DNA of 6,063 bases, from positions 1 to 6,063 of the forward strand of contig WLIH01000184.1 in assembly GCA_009702305.1 (NCBI GenBank). Reading direction: 5' to 3'. Made by a program: the position numbers and the translations under genes. This DNA comes from Actinomycetota bacterium (GTDB lineage: Bacteria > Actinomycetota > Actinomycetes > Propionibacteriales > Nocardioidaceae). A model generated the notes under the pieces. It had not been told where the DNA came from, did not search any database, and worked only from the letters and a program-made list of their open reading frames with translations. Below, one piece after another: positions 1 to 5,489 of this stretch. How positions within the stretch are numbered: the stretch's first letter is position 1; every line of letters starts with the position of its first letter.

Positions 1-1
1 C

Positions 2-301
2 GAGATCGTGCTCTTCGACGCGCTGACCCGCGACGAGCTCGCGCACATCGTCGACCTGCAGCTCGCGCTGCTGGAGCAGCGGCTGGCGGTGCGCCGGATC
101 AGCATCGACGTCACGGATGCCGCCCGGACCTGGCTGGCCGAGACCGGCTACGACCCGGCGTACGGCGCCCGACCGCTGCGCCGGCTGGTCCAGTCGGCCA
201 TCGGCGACCCGCTCGCCCGGCTGCTGATCTCCGGCGAGGTGGCCGACGGCGGCTCCGTCACGGTCGACCTGGGCGAGGGCGGGCTGGTCCTGACCCGGTA
301 G
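2..301 (+). CDS. clpB: ClpB chaperone, C-terminal end (5' part outside window)
   Basis: The reading frame is already open at the left edge (GAG at 2-4) and runs 99 codons to TAG at 299-301, so only the C-terminus is visible. It matches the small subdomain of the second AAA+ module of ClpB/Hsp104. It opens with an IVLFDALTRDEL segment (family: 'vFnpLtreel'), then a hydrophobic helix with DLQLALLEQRL. The sensor-2 signature YGARPLRR follows at about residues 52-59 of the visible part, then a DPLARLLISGEV stretch and a short beta-rich end. ClpB is a cytoplasmic hexameric ATPase that, with DnaK, extracts and refolds aggregated protein; the sensor-2 arginine contacts ATP. The Walker motifs, middle domain and N-domain lie outside the window, so full length cannot be judged. 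ClpA/ClpC share this subdomain, but the sequence and the downstream gene order favour ClpB. Confidence 0.93.
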   Translation, partial: EIVLFDALTRDELAHIVDLQLALLEQRLAVRRISIDVTDAARTWLAETGYDPAYGARPLRRLVQSAIGDPLARLLISGEVADGGSVTVDLGEGGLVLTR

Positions 302-360
302 TCCGTCACGAAATGGCTGCCCCCGTGCTGCCCGGACGACCACATCGTGACGGACTATCG
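296..360. terminator. Long inverted repeat across the clpB stop; candidate terminator
   Basis: Bases 299-311 (TAGTCCGTCACGA) and 345-357 (TCGTGACGGACTA) are perfect reverse complements. The stem extends outward by one G-U and two G-C pairs (296-298 with 358-360), giving 16 pairs around a 33-base loop. Three more pairs (314-316 with 340-342) can form inside after a two-base mismatch. The left arm contains the clpB stop codon TAG. No T-run follows the right arm, so it is not a classical intrinsic terminator. Stem-only terminators are known in actinobacteria, and the position fits ending clpB transcription before the next gene (start 409). It could also be a dispersed palindromic element or an operator. 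Confidence 0.55.
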
Positions 361-394
361 GGGCCTGGCGGTCCGGGTCGGTCATCGGGTGTCT

Positions 395-400
395 GGTGGA
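395..400 (+). promoter_or_regulatory. Ribosome binding site fixing the start of the first membrane protein
   Basis: GGTGGA lies 8 bases before ATG 409-411. The frame stays open upstream to 313, but that extension would run through the right arm and loop of the inverted repeat and gives an unconserved-looking Pro/Gly-rich leader. The Shine-Dalgarno sequence therefore favours 409 over 313. Confidence 0.55.
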
Positions 401-408
401 ATGGGGGC

Positions 409-1500
409 ATGAGCGAGACCGAGCCCCTGCGTCCACGGCAGGTGACCTTCGCCGCCTGGATGATCATGGCCGGCTCGGTGCTCGTCCTGGTCTCCGTCTT
501 CGAGCACGTCGCGGGCCTGCAGTCGCTGGAGACGCGCGAGCGCATCGAGACGTTCCTCTCCGAGCCTCCCGGTGACGGCCTCGGCATCGGCGCCAACGCC
601 GTCACCGACCTGCTGCGCACCCTGGCCCTGGTGACCGGCGGGTGCGCCGCGGCGGCCGCGATCCTGGGCTACCAGGTGCTGCAACGCTCTCGCAGCGCTC
701 GGCTGGTGCTCTCGGTGCTCGCCGTGCCGCTCTTCCTGGCCGGCATGACCTCCGGCGGCTTCATGAGCGCGCTGGTCGCGGCCGCCTCGGTGATGCTGTG
801 GTTCCAACCGGCCCGCGACTGGTTCGACGGCAAGGCCCCGCGCCCGGCCCCGGAGCCGCCGCCGCGTCCGGTCCCGGCCCCGGTCGCCGACCCACCCCAG
901 TCCGGCCCGCCCCTCTCCGGCCCACCTGCGCCCGTGCCGCCGACCTATCCCGCCCCGCAACAGGGGGCCGCCCCCGGCGCGCCGCCGCCGTACGTCGGAT
1001 TCGGCGAGGCGCCGTCCTGGCCGGCCGCGCCCGGCATGCCGGCGTACGCCCCGGCGCGCACCGCCGGCGCCCCGCGACCGCAGGCACTGATCTGGGCGTG
1101 CGCGCTGACCTGGACCATCTGTGCCCTGGTCACCGTCGGCATGCTGCTCACCTCGGCGGTGCTGGCCGCGTCGCCCGACGCCGTCTTCGACGAGCTCTAC
1201 CAGCAGAATCCCGATCTCGCCGACGCCGGGCTGAGTCGCACGACCCTGACGACGGCGGTCTTCGTGCTCACCGGCATCTTCGGTCTCTGGTGCGTCGCGG
1301 CGTCGGTCTTCGCGGCGCTCGCCTTCCGCGGCACCGCCTGGGCGCGCACCGCCCTGCTGGTCTCGGCCGCGGTCGCCACCGTGCTGCTGGTCCTGACGGT
1401 GATCGGCAACATCGCGATGGTCATCCCGTTGGCCGCCTGCCTGGGGGCGATCATGTTGCTGCTGCGGCCCGAGGTCCGGGCCTGGCGTCCCCGCGGCTGA
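409..1500 (+). CDS. Proline-rich multi-span membrane protein with an internally duplicated helix module
   Basis: A 363-residue protein whose family I cannot name. The ATG at 409 (MSETEPLRPR) was chosen because of the GGTGGA ribosome site. Residues 8-140 form a first membrane module, with helices near 11-33, 70-90, 97-113 and 115-133 and an acidic, charged loop after the first. Residues 141-222 are a low-complexity Pro/Ala linker rich in PAPEPPPRPVP-like text. Residues 223-360 form a second module, with helices near 226-252, 281-305, 312-334 and 336-352. The modules match in layout: RPxx start, long first helix, acidic loop, a basic turn (QRSRSAR in the first, FRGTAWAR in the second), two close helices, then an aromatic end (ARDWF / VRAW). 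This looks like internal duplication, with the linker probably on the cytoplasmic side. The next gene carries a third copy and starts 37 bases on, so the two are probably co-transcribed. Function unknown; scaffold or cell-envelope roles would be guesses. Confidence 0.8.
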   Translation: MSETEPLRPRQVTFAAWMIMAGSVLVLVSVFEHVAGLQSLETRERIETFLSEPPGDGLGIGANAVTDLLRTLALVTGGCAAAAAILGYQVLQRSRSARLVLSVLAVPLFLAGMTSGGFMSALVAAASVMLWFQPARDWFDGKAPRPAPEPPPRPVPAPVADPPQSGPPLSGPPAPVPPTYPAPQQGAAPGAPPPYVGFGEAPSWPAAPGMPAYAPARTAGAPRPQALIWACALTWTICALVTVGMLLTSAVLAASPDAVFDELYQQNPDLADAGLSRTTLTTAVFVLTGIFGLWCVAASVFAALAFRGTAWARTALLVSAAVATVLLVLTVIGNIAMVIPLAACLGAIMLLLRPEVRAWRPRG

Positions 1501-1525
1501 CGCGACTGCGCGACGCCGGGTCTGC

Positions 1526-1535
1526 GAGGGTGGAG
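1526..1535 (+). promoter_or_regulatory. Ribosome binding site of the QQPYG membrane protein
   Basis: GAGGGTGGAG sits 2-11 bases before ATG 1538-1540. Its GAGG core (1526-1529) is 8 bases from the start, a normal Shine-Dalgarno spacing. It supports translation from 1538 and a transcript continuing from the preceding gene. Confidence 0.5.
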
Positions 1536-1537
1536 CC

Positions 1538-2152
1538 ATGAGCGACCAGCAGCCCCCGCCGCCGTACGGCGAGCAGCACCCCTACGGCCAGCAGCCGTTC
1601 CCCCCGGCCCAGCAGCCCTACGGCCAGCAGCCCTACGGCCAGCAGCCCTACGGCCAGGCGCCGTACGGCGCCCCGACCGGACCGGTGCGCTACCCCGCGA
1701 AGCGGCCGGGCACGGTGACGGCCGCGGCCGTGACGACGATGGTGCTGTCGGTGCTCTCGACGCTGCTCTTCGGATTGGTGGCCCTCGCCCTAATCGTCGC
1801 GCGCGACGAGGTGATCGACGAGATCGACGGCGAGATCCGTGGTCAGGCCGGCTTCGAGGACCTCACGCCCGATGACCTGGCCACCGCGGCGACGGTCGCC
1901 ATGGTGATCTTCGCGCTGTGGTCGCTGATCGCGGTCGTGCTCGCGATCTTCGTGATGCGCGGCTCCAACGTGGCCCGCATCCTGCTGGTGATCTCGGCGA
2001 CCATGACGGCGCTGGTCAGCCTGCTCGGGATCACCAGCGTGATCTCGCTGGTCACCCTGATCGCCGGCATCGCTGTGGTGGTGCTGCTGTTCGTCGGGGG
2101 AGCGAACGAGTGGTTCTCCTCGAAGGGGCGCCCGCCGGCGCCGGCGTACTGA
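1538..2152 (+). CDS. Small proline/glutamine/tyrosine-rich four-helix membrane protein
   Basis: A 204-residue protein with ATG start at 1538. Residues 1-57 are low-complexity and hydrophilic, with repeated QQPYG units (PYGQQPYGQQPYGQ around 27-40). This cytoplasmic-looking tail precedes a four-helix domain: helices near 62-87, 117-139, 146-165 and 168-188. An acidic loop (RDEVIDEIDGEI, about 89-100) follows the first helix, and a basic turn MRGSNVAR lies between helices two and three. From that RG to the final aromatic of NEWF is 53 residues, the same distance as in the second module of the preceding protein (RGTAWAR to VRAW), so the two share ancestry. Many actinobacteria have membrane proteins with Pro/Gln/Tyr/Gly-rich N-termini of uncertain role; I cannot assign a function. 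The stop is 3 bases from the end of the convergent aminotransferase gene. Confidence 0.85.
   Translation: MSDQQPPPPYGEQHPYGQQPFPPAQQPYGQQPYGQQPYGQAPYGAPTGPVRYPAKRPGTVTAAAVTTMVLSVLSTLLFGLVALALIVARDEVIDEIDGEIRGQAGFEDLTPDDLATAATVAMVIFALWSLIAVVLAIFVMRGSNVARILLVISATMTALVSLLGITSVISLVTLIAGIAVVVLLFVGGANEWFSSKGRPPAPAY
1610..1669 (+). repeat. 15-bp in-frame tandem repeat encoding QQPYG
   Basis: Three identical copies of CAGCAGCCCTACGGC lie at 1610-1624, 1625-1639 and 1640-1654. A degenerate fourth (CAGGCGCCGTACGGC) is at 1655-1669. Because the unit is a multiple of three, gain or loss of a copy lengthens or shortens the protein tail without a frameshift. Related but diverged units lie just upstream (EQHPYG, QQPF). 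Confidence 0.9.
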
Positions 2153-2155
2153 GGC

Positions 2156-3310
2156 TCAGCGTCGCAGGTCCACGGCCGCCAGTCGGTCGAGGGCCTCGGT
2201 GATCAGGGCCGGCTGCTTGCAGAACGCCCAGCGCACGAGGTGGCGCCCGGCCTCGGCGTCGTCGTAGAAGACCTGCGCCGGGATCGCGACCACCCCGGCG
2301 CGCTCGGGCAGGGCCCGGCACAGCTCGAGGCCGTCCTCCCAGCCGAGGTGGCGCACGTCGCTGGTCGCGAAGTAGGTGCCCTCGGGCGTCGTCGTGGGCA
2401 GCCCGAGTCCGCGCAGCCCGTCGCAGAGCAGGTCGCGGCGTGCGGCGAGGTCGGCCGCCAGCTGCGCGGGGTAGCCGGACGCGTGGTCGAGTGCGTGCGC
2501 GACGGCCGGCTGCAGGGGCGCGCCCGAGGTGAAGGTCAGCCACTGCTTGGCTGCGAGCACCGCCGACACCAGGTGGGCCGGCCCGCTCGCCCAGCCGACC
2601 TTCCACCCGGTGAACGACCACGACTTGCCGACGCTCGACAGGGTCAGGGTCCGCTCGGCCATCCCGGGCAGCGTCGCGATCGGCACGTGCTCGGCGCCGT
2701 AGGTCAGGTGCTCGTAGACCTCGTCGGTCACGACGACGAGGTCGTGCTCGATCGCGAGGTCGGCCACGGCCTGCAGCTCGCCGCGGGTGAGCACGGTGCC
2801 GGTCGGGTTGTGCGGGGTGTTGAGCAGCACCAGGCGCGTGCGGGGCGTGACGGCGGCGCGCAGCTCGTCGAGGTCGAGGCGGAAGTCGGGGGCGCGCAGC
2901 GTGACCGGGCGGCGTACGGCGCCACACATCTGCAGCATCGCGACGTACGAGTCGTAATACGGCTCGAGCAGCACCACCTCGTCGCCCGGGTCGACCAGGC
3001 CGAGCAGCGCCGCGGCGATCGCCTCCGTGCACCCGGTCGTCACGACGACCTCGCGGTCGGGGTCGAGCTCGATGCCGTAGTGCCGCTGCTGGTGGCGCGC
3101 GATCGCCGCCCTCAGTGCGGGGATGCCGATGCCGGGCGCGTACTGGTTGTCGCCGTGCTCCAACGCCTCGACCGCGCGGGCGATCACGTCAGGCGGGCCG
3201 TCGCTGTCGGGGAAGCCCTGGCCGAGGTTGACCGATCCGGTGCGCGCGGCGAGGGCCGACATCTCCGAGAAGATGGTCGGCCCGATGCCGTGCAGGCGAG
3301 CGGCGCTCAT
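2156..3310 (-). CDS. PLP-dependent class I aminotransferase, DapC / kynurenine-aminotransferase type
   Basis: A 384-residue fold-type I aminotransferase of normal length, starting at the ATG complementary to 3308-3310. Visible landmarks are VNLGQGFPDSDGPP (27-40, substrate pocket), TTGCTEAIAAAL (91-102, cofactor phosphate loop), NTPHNPTG (164-171) with N168, TDEVYEHL (195-202) with D196 contacting the pyridine nitrogen and Y199, SSVGKSWSFTGWKVGW (225-240) with K229 as the PLP Schiff-base lysine, and R360 in HLVRWAFCK for the substrate carboxylate. All key residues are present. It closely resembles what I recall of mycobacterial Rv0858c, assigned as N-succinyldiaminopimelate aminotransferase (DapC, lysine/peptidoglycan precursor path). 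Kynurenine, methionine and glutamine aminotransferases share this architecture, so the substrate is not settled and no symbol is given. It converges with the membrane protein gene (3-base gap) and diverges from pyrE across 30 bases. The ribosome site is weak (GGGGCTGGG on the minus strand). Confidence 0.92.
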   Translation of the reverse strand: MSAARLHGIGPTIFSEMSALAARTGSVNLGQGFPDSDGPPDVIARAVEALEHGDNQYAPGIGIPALRAAIARHQQRHYGIELDPDREVVVTTGCTEAIAAALLGLVDPGDEVVLLEPYYDSYVAMLQMCGAVRRPVTLRAPDFRLDLDELRAAVTPRTRLVLLNTPHNPTGTVLTRGELQAVADLAIEHDLVVVTDEVYEHLTYGAEHVPIATLPGMAERTLTLSSVGKSWSFTGWKVGWASGPAHLVSAVLAAKQWLTFTSGAPLQPAVAHALDHASGYPAQLAADLAARRDLLCDGLRGLGLPTTTPEGTYFATSDVRHLGWEDGLELCRALPERAGVVAIPAQVFYDDAEAGRHLVRWAFCKQPALITEALDRLAAVDLRR

Positions 3311-3328
3311 GGACCCAGCCCCATCAGG

Positions 3329-3334
3329 TTGAAT
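3329..3334 (+). promoter_or_regulatory. Possible -10 element for leaderless pyrE
   Basis: TTGAAT occupies exactly -12 to -7 if transcription starts at the G of GTG 3341. It matches TATAAT at four of six positions but lacks the conserved second-position A. No convincing Shine-Dalgarno precedes pyrE, and only 30 bases separate it from the divergent aminotransferase start, so a leaderless transcript is plausible. Weak on its own. Confidence 0.3.
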
Positions 3335-3340
3335 GGTCGC

Positions 3341-3871
3341 GTGACCGCTGACGCTACCCTCGCCGCCGACATCGACGCCTGCTGCCGCCTGACCGGCACC
3401 TTCACCCTCCGCTCGGGTCAGGTGGCCTCGGAGTACTTCGACAAGTACCTCTTCGAGTCCCAGCCGGCGCTGCTCGCCCGGGTGGCCCGTCAGATGGTGC
3501 CGCTGCTGCCCGAGGACACCGAGCTACTCGGCGGCCTCGAGCTCGGCGGGGTGCCGATCGCGACGATGGTCTCCAGCCTGACCGGTCAGCCGTCGCTCTT
3601 CGTGCGGAAGAAGGCCAAGGAGTACGGCACCTGCAAGCTCGCGGAGGGACCCGAGGTCGCCGGACGCCGGATCACCCTGATCGAGGACGTGATCACGACC
3701 GGCGGCGCGGTGCGCGACGCGACGGCCGCACTGCGCGAGGCGGGCGCCATCGTCGAGGTGGTCGTCTGCGCGATCGACCGCAGCCCGGAGGGGCAGAACC
3801 CTCTGGCCGACGTCGGGCTCGAGGTGCGCCCGGTGCTGACCAAGGCCCAGCTGGACGCCGTCAGCCGCTGA
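3341..3871 (+). CDS. pyrE: Orotate phosphoribosyltransferase
   Basis: A 176-residue type I phosphoribosyltransferase. It condenses orotate with PRPP to give orotidine 5'-monophosphate, the penultimate step of UMP synthesis, in the cytoplasm as a dimer. Landmarks are TGTFTLRSGQVASEYFDKY (18-36; the orotate-binding 'lrSG..s.yfdk' segment, with K35), GGLELGGVPIA (64-74), FVRKKAKEYGTCKLAEG (87-103; VRK strand plus the flexible loop with catalytic lysines) and the PRPP-binding motif LIEDVITTGGAVRDA (113-127). Length is typical of the short actinobacterial form. The frame is open far upstream, antisense to the aminotransferase, with no plausible start there; GTG 3341 begins just before the conserved domain and is chosen for that reason. 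The last 11 bases overlap the end of the DedA-like gene on the other strand. Confidence 0.95.
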   Translation: MTADATLAADIDACCRLTGTFTLRSGQVASEYFDKYLFESQPALLARVARQMVPLLPEDTELLGGLELGGVPIATMVSSLTGQPSLFVRKKAKEYGTCKLAEGPEVAGRRITLIEDVITTGGAVRDATAALREAGAIVEVVVCAIDRSPEGQNPLADVGLEVRPVLTKAQLDAVSR

Positions 3872-4556
3872 TCGCACCCTCGTCGGCGTGGCCGTGGCGG
3901 CGGTGCCGCACCCACTCCACGCCGAACGGGATGACGGTGAAGGCCAGGATCGCCAGCGTCACGTAGTCGATGTTCTCGCCGATGGCCGGGAAGGCTGCGC
4001 CGAGGAAGTAGCCCAGCAGCGTGATGCTCAGGACCCAGAGGAACGCGCCGATCGCGCTCCAGGTGAAGAAGCGGCGTCGGTCCATCATCGTGACGCCGGC
4101 GACCACGGTGATGTAGGTGCGTACGAAGGGCACGAAGCGGCCGATGACCAGCGCCTTGCTGCCGTGCTTCTCGAAGAACGCAGACGTCTGGTCGAAGTAC
4201 TTCTTCTTCAGGATCCGGCCGTCGCGCTCGTAGAGCGGTGGCCCGAGCTTGCGCCCGATCTCGTAGCCGGCGACGTTGCCCAGGAAGGCCGCGATCGTGA
4301 GCATCGTCAGTGCGAAGACCAGCTCGAGCGGCTCGTTGCTGGAGCCGAGCACCTCGATCTGCTGGCCGGCGATGAAGAGCCCCAGCGCGAAGAGCAGCGT
4401 GTCGCCGGGCAGGAACGGGAAGAAGAGTCCGCACTCGACGAAGACGATCGCGAGGCTGATCCAGATGAAGGTGCCGCCGTACTCCATCTGGAGCCACGCC
4501 GGGTCGAGCCACTTGATGCCGAAGAGGAGGGGCAGCAAGTCCGGGATGACGGGCAC
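3861..4556 (-). CDS. DedA-family (VTT/SNARE-associated domain) membrane protein
   Basis: With the GTG start at 4556 the protein has 231 residues. DedA signatures are clear: ECGLFFPFLPGDTLLFALG (about 41-59), GNVAGYEIGRKLG (about 93-105) and GRFVPFVRTYITVVAGVT (about 138-155; the family GR..P..RT motif with the re-entrant, proton-coupled region), then two more hydrophobic segments and a basic, His-rich cytoplasmic tail (HRRHGHADEG). DedA proteins are inner-membrane proteins linked to proton-dependent lipid flipping (undecaprenyl phosphate or phospholipids) and to antibiotic or pH tolerance; the substrate here is unknown. Start choice: GTG 4595 (AGGAG 4 bases upstream) and GTG 4589 are in frame and would add 13 or 11 residues. 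Those codons have poorer G/C at third positions and look unlike DedA N-termini, whereas PVIPDLLPLLFGIKWLDP right after 4556 does, and TACCCT fits a leaderless start. It overlaps pyrE tail to tail. Confidence 0.88.
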   Translation of the reverse strand: MPVIPDLLPLLFGIKWLDPAWLQMEYGGTFIWISLAIVFVECGLFFPFLPGDTLLFALGLFIAGQQIEVLGSSNEPLELVFALTMLTIAAFLGNVAGYEIGRKLGPPLYERDGRILKKKYFDQTSAFFEKHGSKALVIGRFVPFVRTYITVVAGVTMMDRRRFFTWSAIGAFLWVLSITLLGYFLGAAFPAIGENIDYVTLAILAFTVIPFGVEWVRHRRHGHADEGAISG

Positions 4557-4563
4557 GCGCCTG

Positions 4564-4569
4564 AGGGTA
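4564..4569 (-). promoter_or_regulatory. Candidate -10 element for the DedA-like gene
   Basis: On the minus strand TACCCT (TAnnnT) ends 7 bases before GTG 4556, the spacing expected for a transcript starting at or next to that start codon. No good -35 is seen. It would lie inside the gene if GTG 4595 were used. Confidence 0.35.
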
Positions 4570-4603
4570 CCCGCCCGAGGGAAGCCCACAGGCACTTATC
4601 TCC

Positions 4604-4609
4604 TAGTCT
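4604..4609 (+). promoter_or_regulatory. Candidate -10 element for leaderless SpoU methyltransferase mRNA
   Basis: TAGTCT (TAnnnT) occupies exactly -12 to -7 relative to the A of ATG 4616, and no Shine-Dalgarno lies between. This is the standard layout of leaderless actinobacterial genes. The -35 region (around 4581-4586) has no clear match. Confidence 0.5.
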
Positions 4610-4615
4610 CGCCGC

Positions 4616-5305
4616 ATGGACGTCGAGCGGGAGGCCGAGCCCGACCGTCGGGCGCCGTACGACCCGATGCCGCACGGTCCGGCCGAGGTGGGGGTGGGTC
4701 CGTGGCAGGGTCCGCGACCCGAGGGCGACCAGTACGACGACGAGCTGCTCGCCGGCGGTGATCGGCGCAACGTCGTCGACCGCTACCGCTACTGGTCGAT
4801 GGAGGCGATCGTCGCCGACCTGGACACCCGCCGCCACGACTTCCACGTCGCGATCGAGAACTGGCAGCACGACTTCAACATCGGCACGATCGTGCGCTCG
4901 GCCAATGCGTTCCTCGCCGCCGAGGTGCACATCGTCGGCCACCGTCGGTGGAACAGACGCGGCGCGATGGTCACCGACCGCTACCAGCACGTGCGCCACC
5001 ACGAGAGCGCGGCGGACCTCGCGGCGTACCTCGCCCCGCTCGGCGTGACCCTGCTGGGCATCGACAACCTGCCCGGCTCGCTGCACCTGGAGACGACCAC
5101 CGTGCCGCGTCGGGTGTGCTTCCTCTTCGGCCAGGAGGGTCCGGGGCTCTCGGAGCGGGCCCGCGAGGCCTGCGACGGCACCTTCTCCATCGCGCAGTTC
5201 GGCTCGACGCGATCGATCAACGCCTCCGCCGCCGCGGCGATCGCCATGCACTCCTGGATCAGGACCTACGCCGACCTCTCCGGCGACACCGCCTGGCGCG
5301 GTTGA
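4616..5305 (+). CDS. SpoU/TrmH-family RNA 2'-O-ribose methyltransferase
   Basis: A 229-residue SPOUT-class methyltransferase that would use S-adenosylmethionine to methylate a ribose 2'-OH in rRNA or tRNA. The three SpoU motifs are visible: motif 1 HDFNIGTIVRSANAFLA (85-101; N88 and the likely catalytic R94), motif 2 CFLFGQEGPGLS (168-179) and motif 3 GSTRSINASAAAAIAMHSW (196-214; SIN-S in place of the usual SLNVS). These form the trefoil-knot SAM site. The first 55 or so residues are acidic and proline-rich with no motif, longer than a minimal SpoU domain. Their codons still have strong third-position G/C, so they are probably translated, and the TAGTCT box places the start at ATG 4616. M18 and M62 are less likely starts. 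I recall a SpoU-type gene close to pyrE and clpB in mycobacteria too (Rv0380c). The target nucleotide cannot be read from the sequence. Confidence 0.93.
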   Translation: MDVEREAEPDRRAPYDPMPHGPAEVGVGPWQGPRPEGDQYDDELLAGGDRRNVVDRYRYWSMEAIVADLDTRRHDFHVAIENWQHDFNIGTIVRSANAFLAAEVHIVGHRRWNRRGAMVTDRYQHVRHHESAADLAAYLAPLGVTLLGIDNLPGSLHLETTTVPRRVCFLFGQEGPGLSERAREACDGTFSIAQFGSTRSINASAAAAIAMHSWIRTYADLSGDTAWRG

Positions 5306-5350
5306 CGTCACCTCCTCCCGGTGTCGCGTGGCTGGTCCTCTTGATCCGCC

Positions 5351-5367
5351 GCCTCGACGAACGAGGC
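5351..5367 (+). terminator. Short GC-rich hairpin downstream of the methyltransferase gene
   Basis: GCCTCG (5351-5356), loop ACGAA, CGAGGC (5362-5367) forms a perfect 6-pair stem with a 5-base loop, 45 bases after the TGA at 5303-5305. No T-run follows, only CTCCCTCCTC. It may act as a weak terminator or be a degraded end of the neighbouring palindromic repeats. Confidence 0.4.
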
Positions 5368-5378
5368 TCCCTCCTCGG

Positions 5379-5418
5379 TGGTCGAGTAGGCGCGCCAGCG
5401 CCGTATCGAGACCTGGTG
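5379..5418 (+). repeat. Palindromic repeat, copy A (short form)
   Basis: A 40-base unit starting TGGTCGAGTAGG and ending GTATCGAGACCTGGTG. Its ends are imperfect inverted copies of each other (GGTCGAGTA / GTATCGAGACC), and its core GGCGC-GCCA-GCGCC is a small hairpin. Copy C at 5490-5529 is identical except for one base, which lies in that hairpin loop. I recall similar GGTCGAGTA...TATCGAGACC elements being abundant between genes in Nocardioides-like genomes; the sequence itself shows only the local copies. Confidence 0.85.
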
Positions 5419-5430
5419 GCCACGCGGCGG

Positions 5431-5474
5431 AGGTCTCGATACACCGCCTCGCTGGCGCTCGGCGGCACTCGACC
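5431..5474 (-). repeat. Palindromic repeat, copy B (long form, inverted)
   Basis: Read on the minus strand, the unit starts GGTCGAGT and ends GTATCGAGACCT like copies A and C. Its core is longer and different, with CCGCC and GGCGG arms (5444-5448 and 5461-5465) around a 12-base loop. Its left 12 bases (5431-5442) are the exact reverse complement of 5403-5414 in copy A, with 16 bases between. Its right end (5467-5474) is the reverse complement both of 5380-5387 in copy A and of 5491-5498 in copy C. Confidence 0.82.
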
Positions 5475-5489
5475 GACGAAACCCATCGT

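Noticed and set aside
313..408. N-terminal extension of the first membrane protein starting at ATG 313
   Set aside because: The stretch passes through the loop and right arm of the inverted repeat and encodes an unstructured Pro/Gly/Arg leader. ATG 409 has a ribosome site and begins the conserved-looking module.
382..1539. 385-codon minus-strand open frame opposite the first membrane protein
   Set aside because: Its translation is Arg/Gly/Gln/Asp-rich low complexity, with no hydrophobic core or start signal. The plus strand has a ribosome site and clear helices.
2240..3340. Long plus-strand open frame continuous with pyrE, which would make a 543-residue protein
   Set aside because: It is antisense to the aminotransferase, whose motifs are complete. 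The translated extension is Arg/Gly/Val-rich with no family features, as expected of a high-GC shadow frame. Only 3341-3871 carries pyrE motifs.
3888..5048. 386-codon plus-strand open frame opposite the DedA-like gene
   Set aside because: Shadow of the DedA-like and SpoU genes; it runs through the divergent promoter region and lacks any motif.
5303..5310. TGACGTCA perfect 8-base palindrome at the SpoU stop codon
   Set aside because: Short palindromes are expected by chance; it overlaps the stop codon and no second site or promoter is nearby.
4307..5311. 334-codon minus-strand open frame opposite the SpoU gene
   Set aside because: Antisense shadow; its end is an out-of-frame Ser/Arg-rich reading of the DedA-like gene.
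5259..5486. 75-codon minus-strand open frame across the repeat cluster
   Set aside because: It reads through palindromic repeats and the end of the SpoU gene; the Arg/Ser/Pro-rich translation has no protein-like features.
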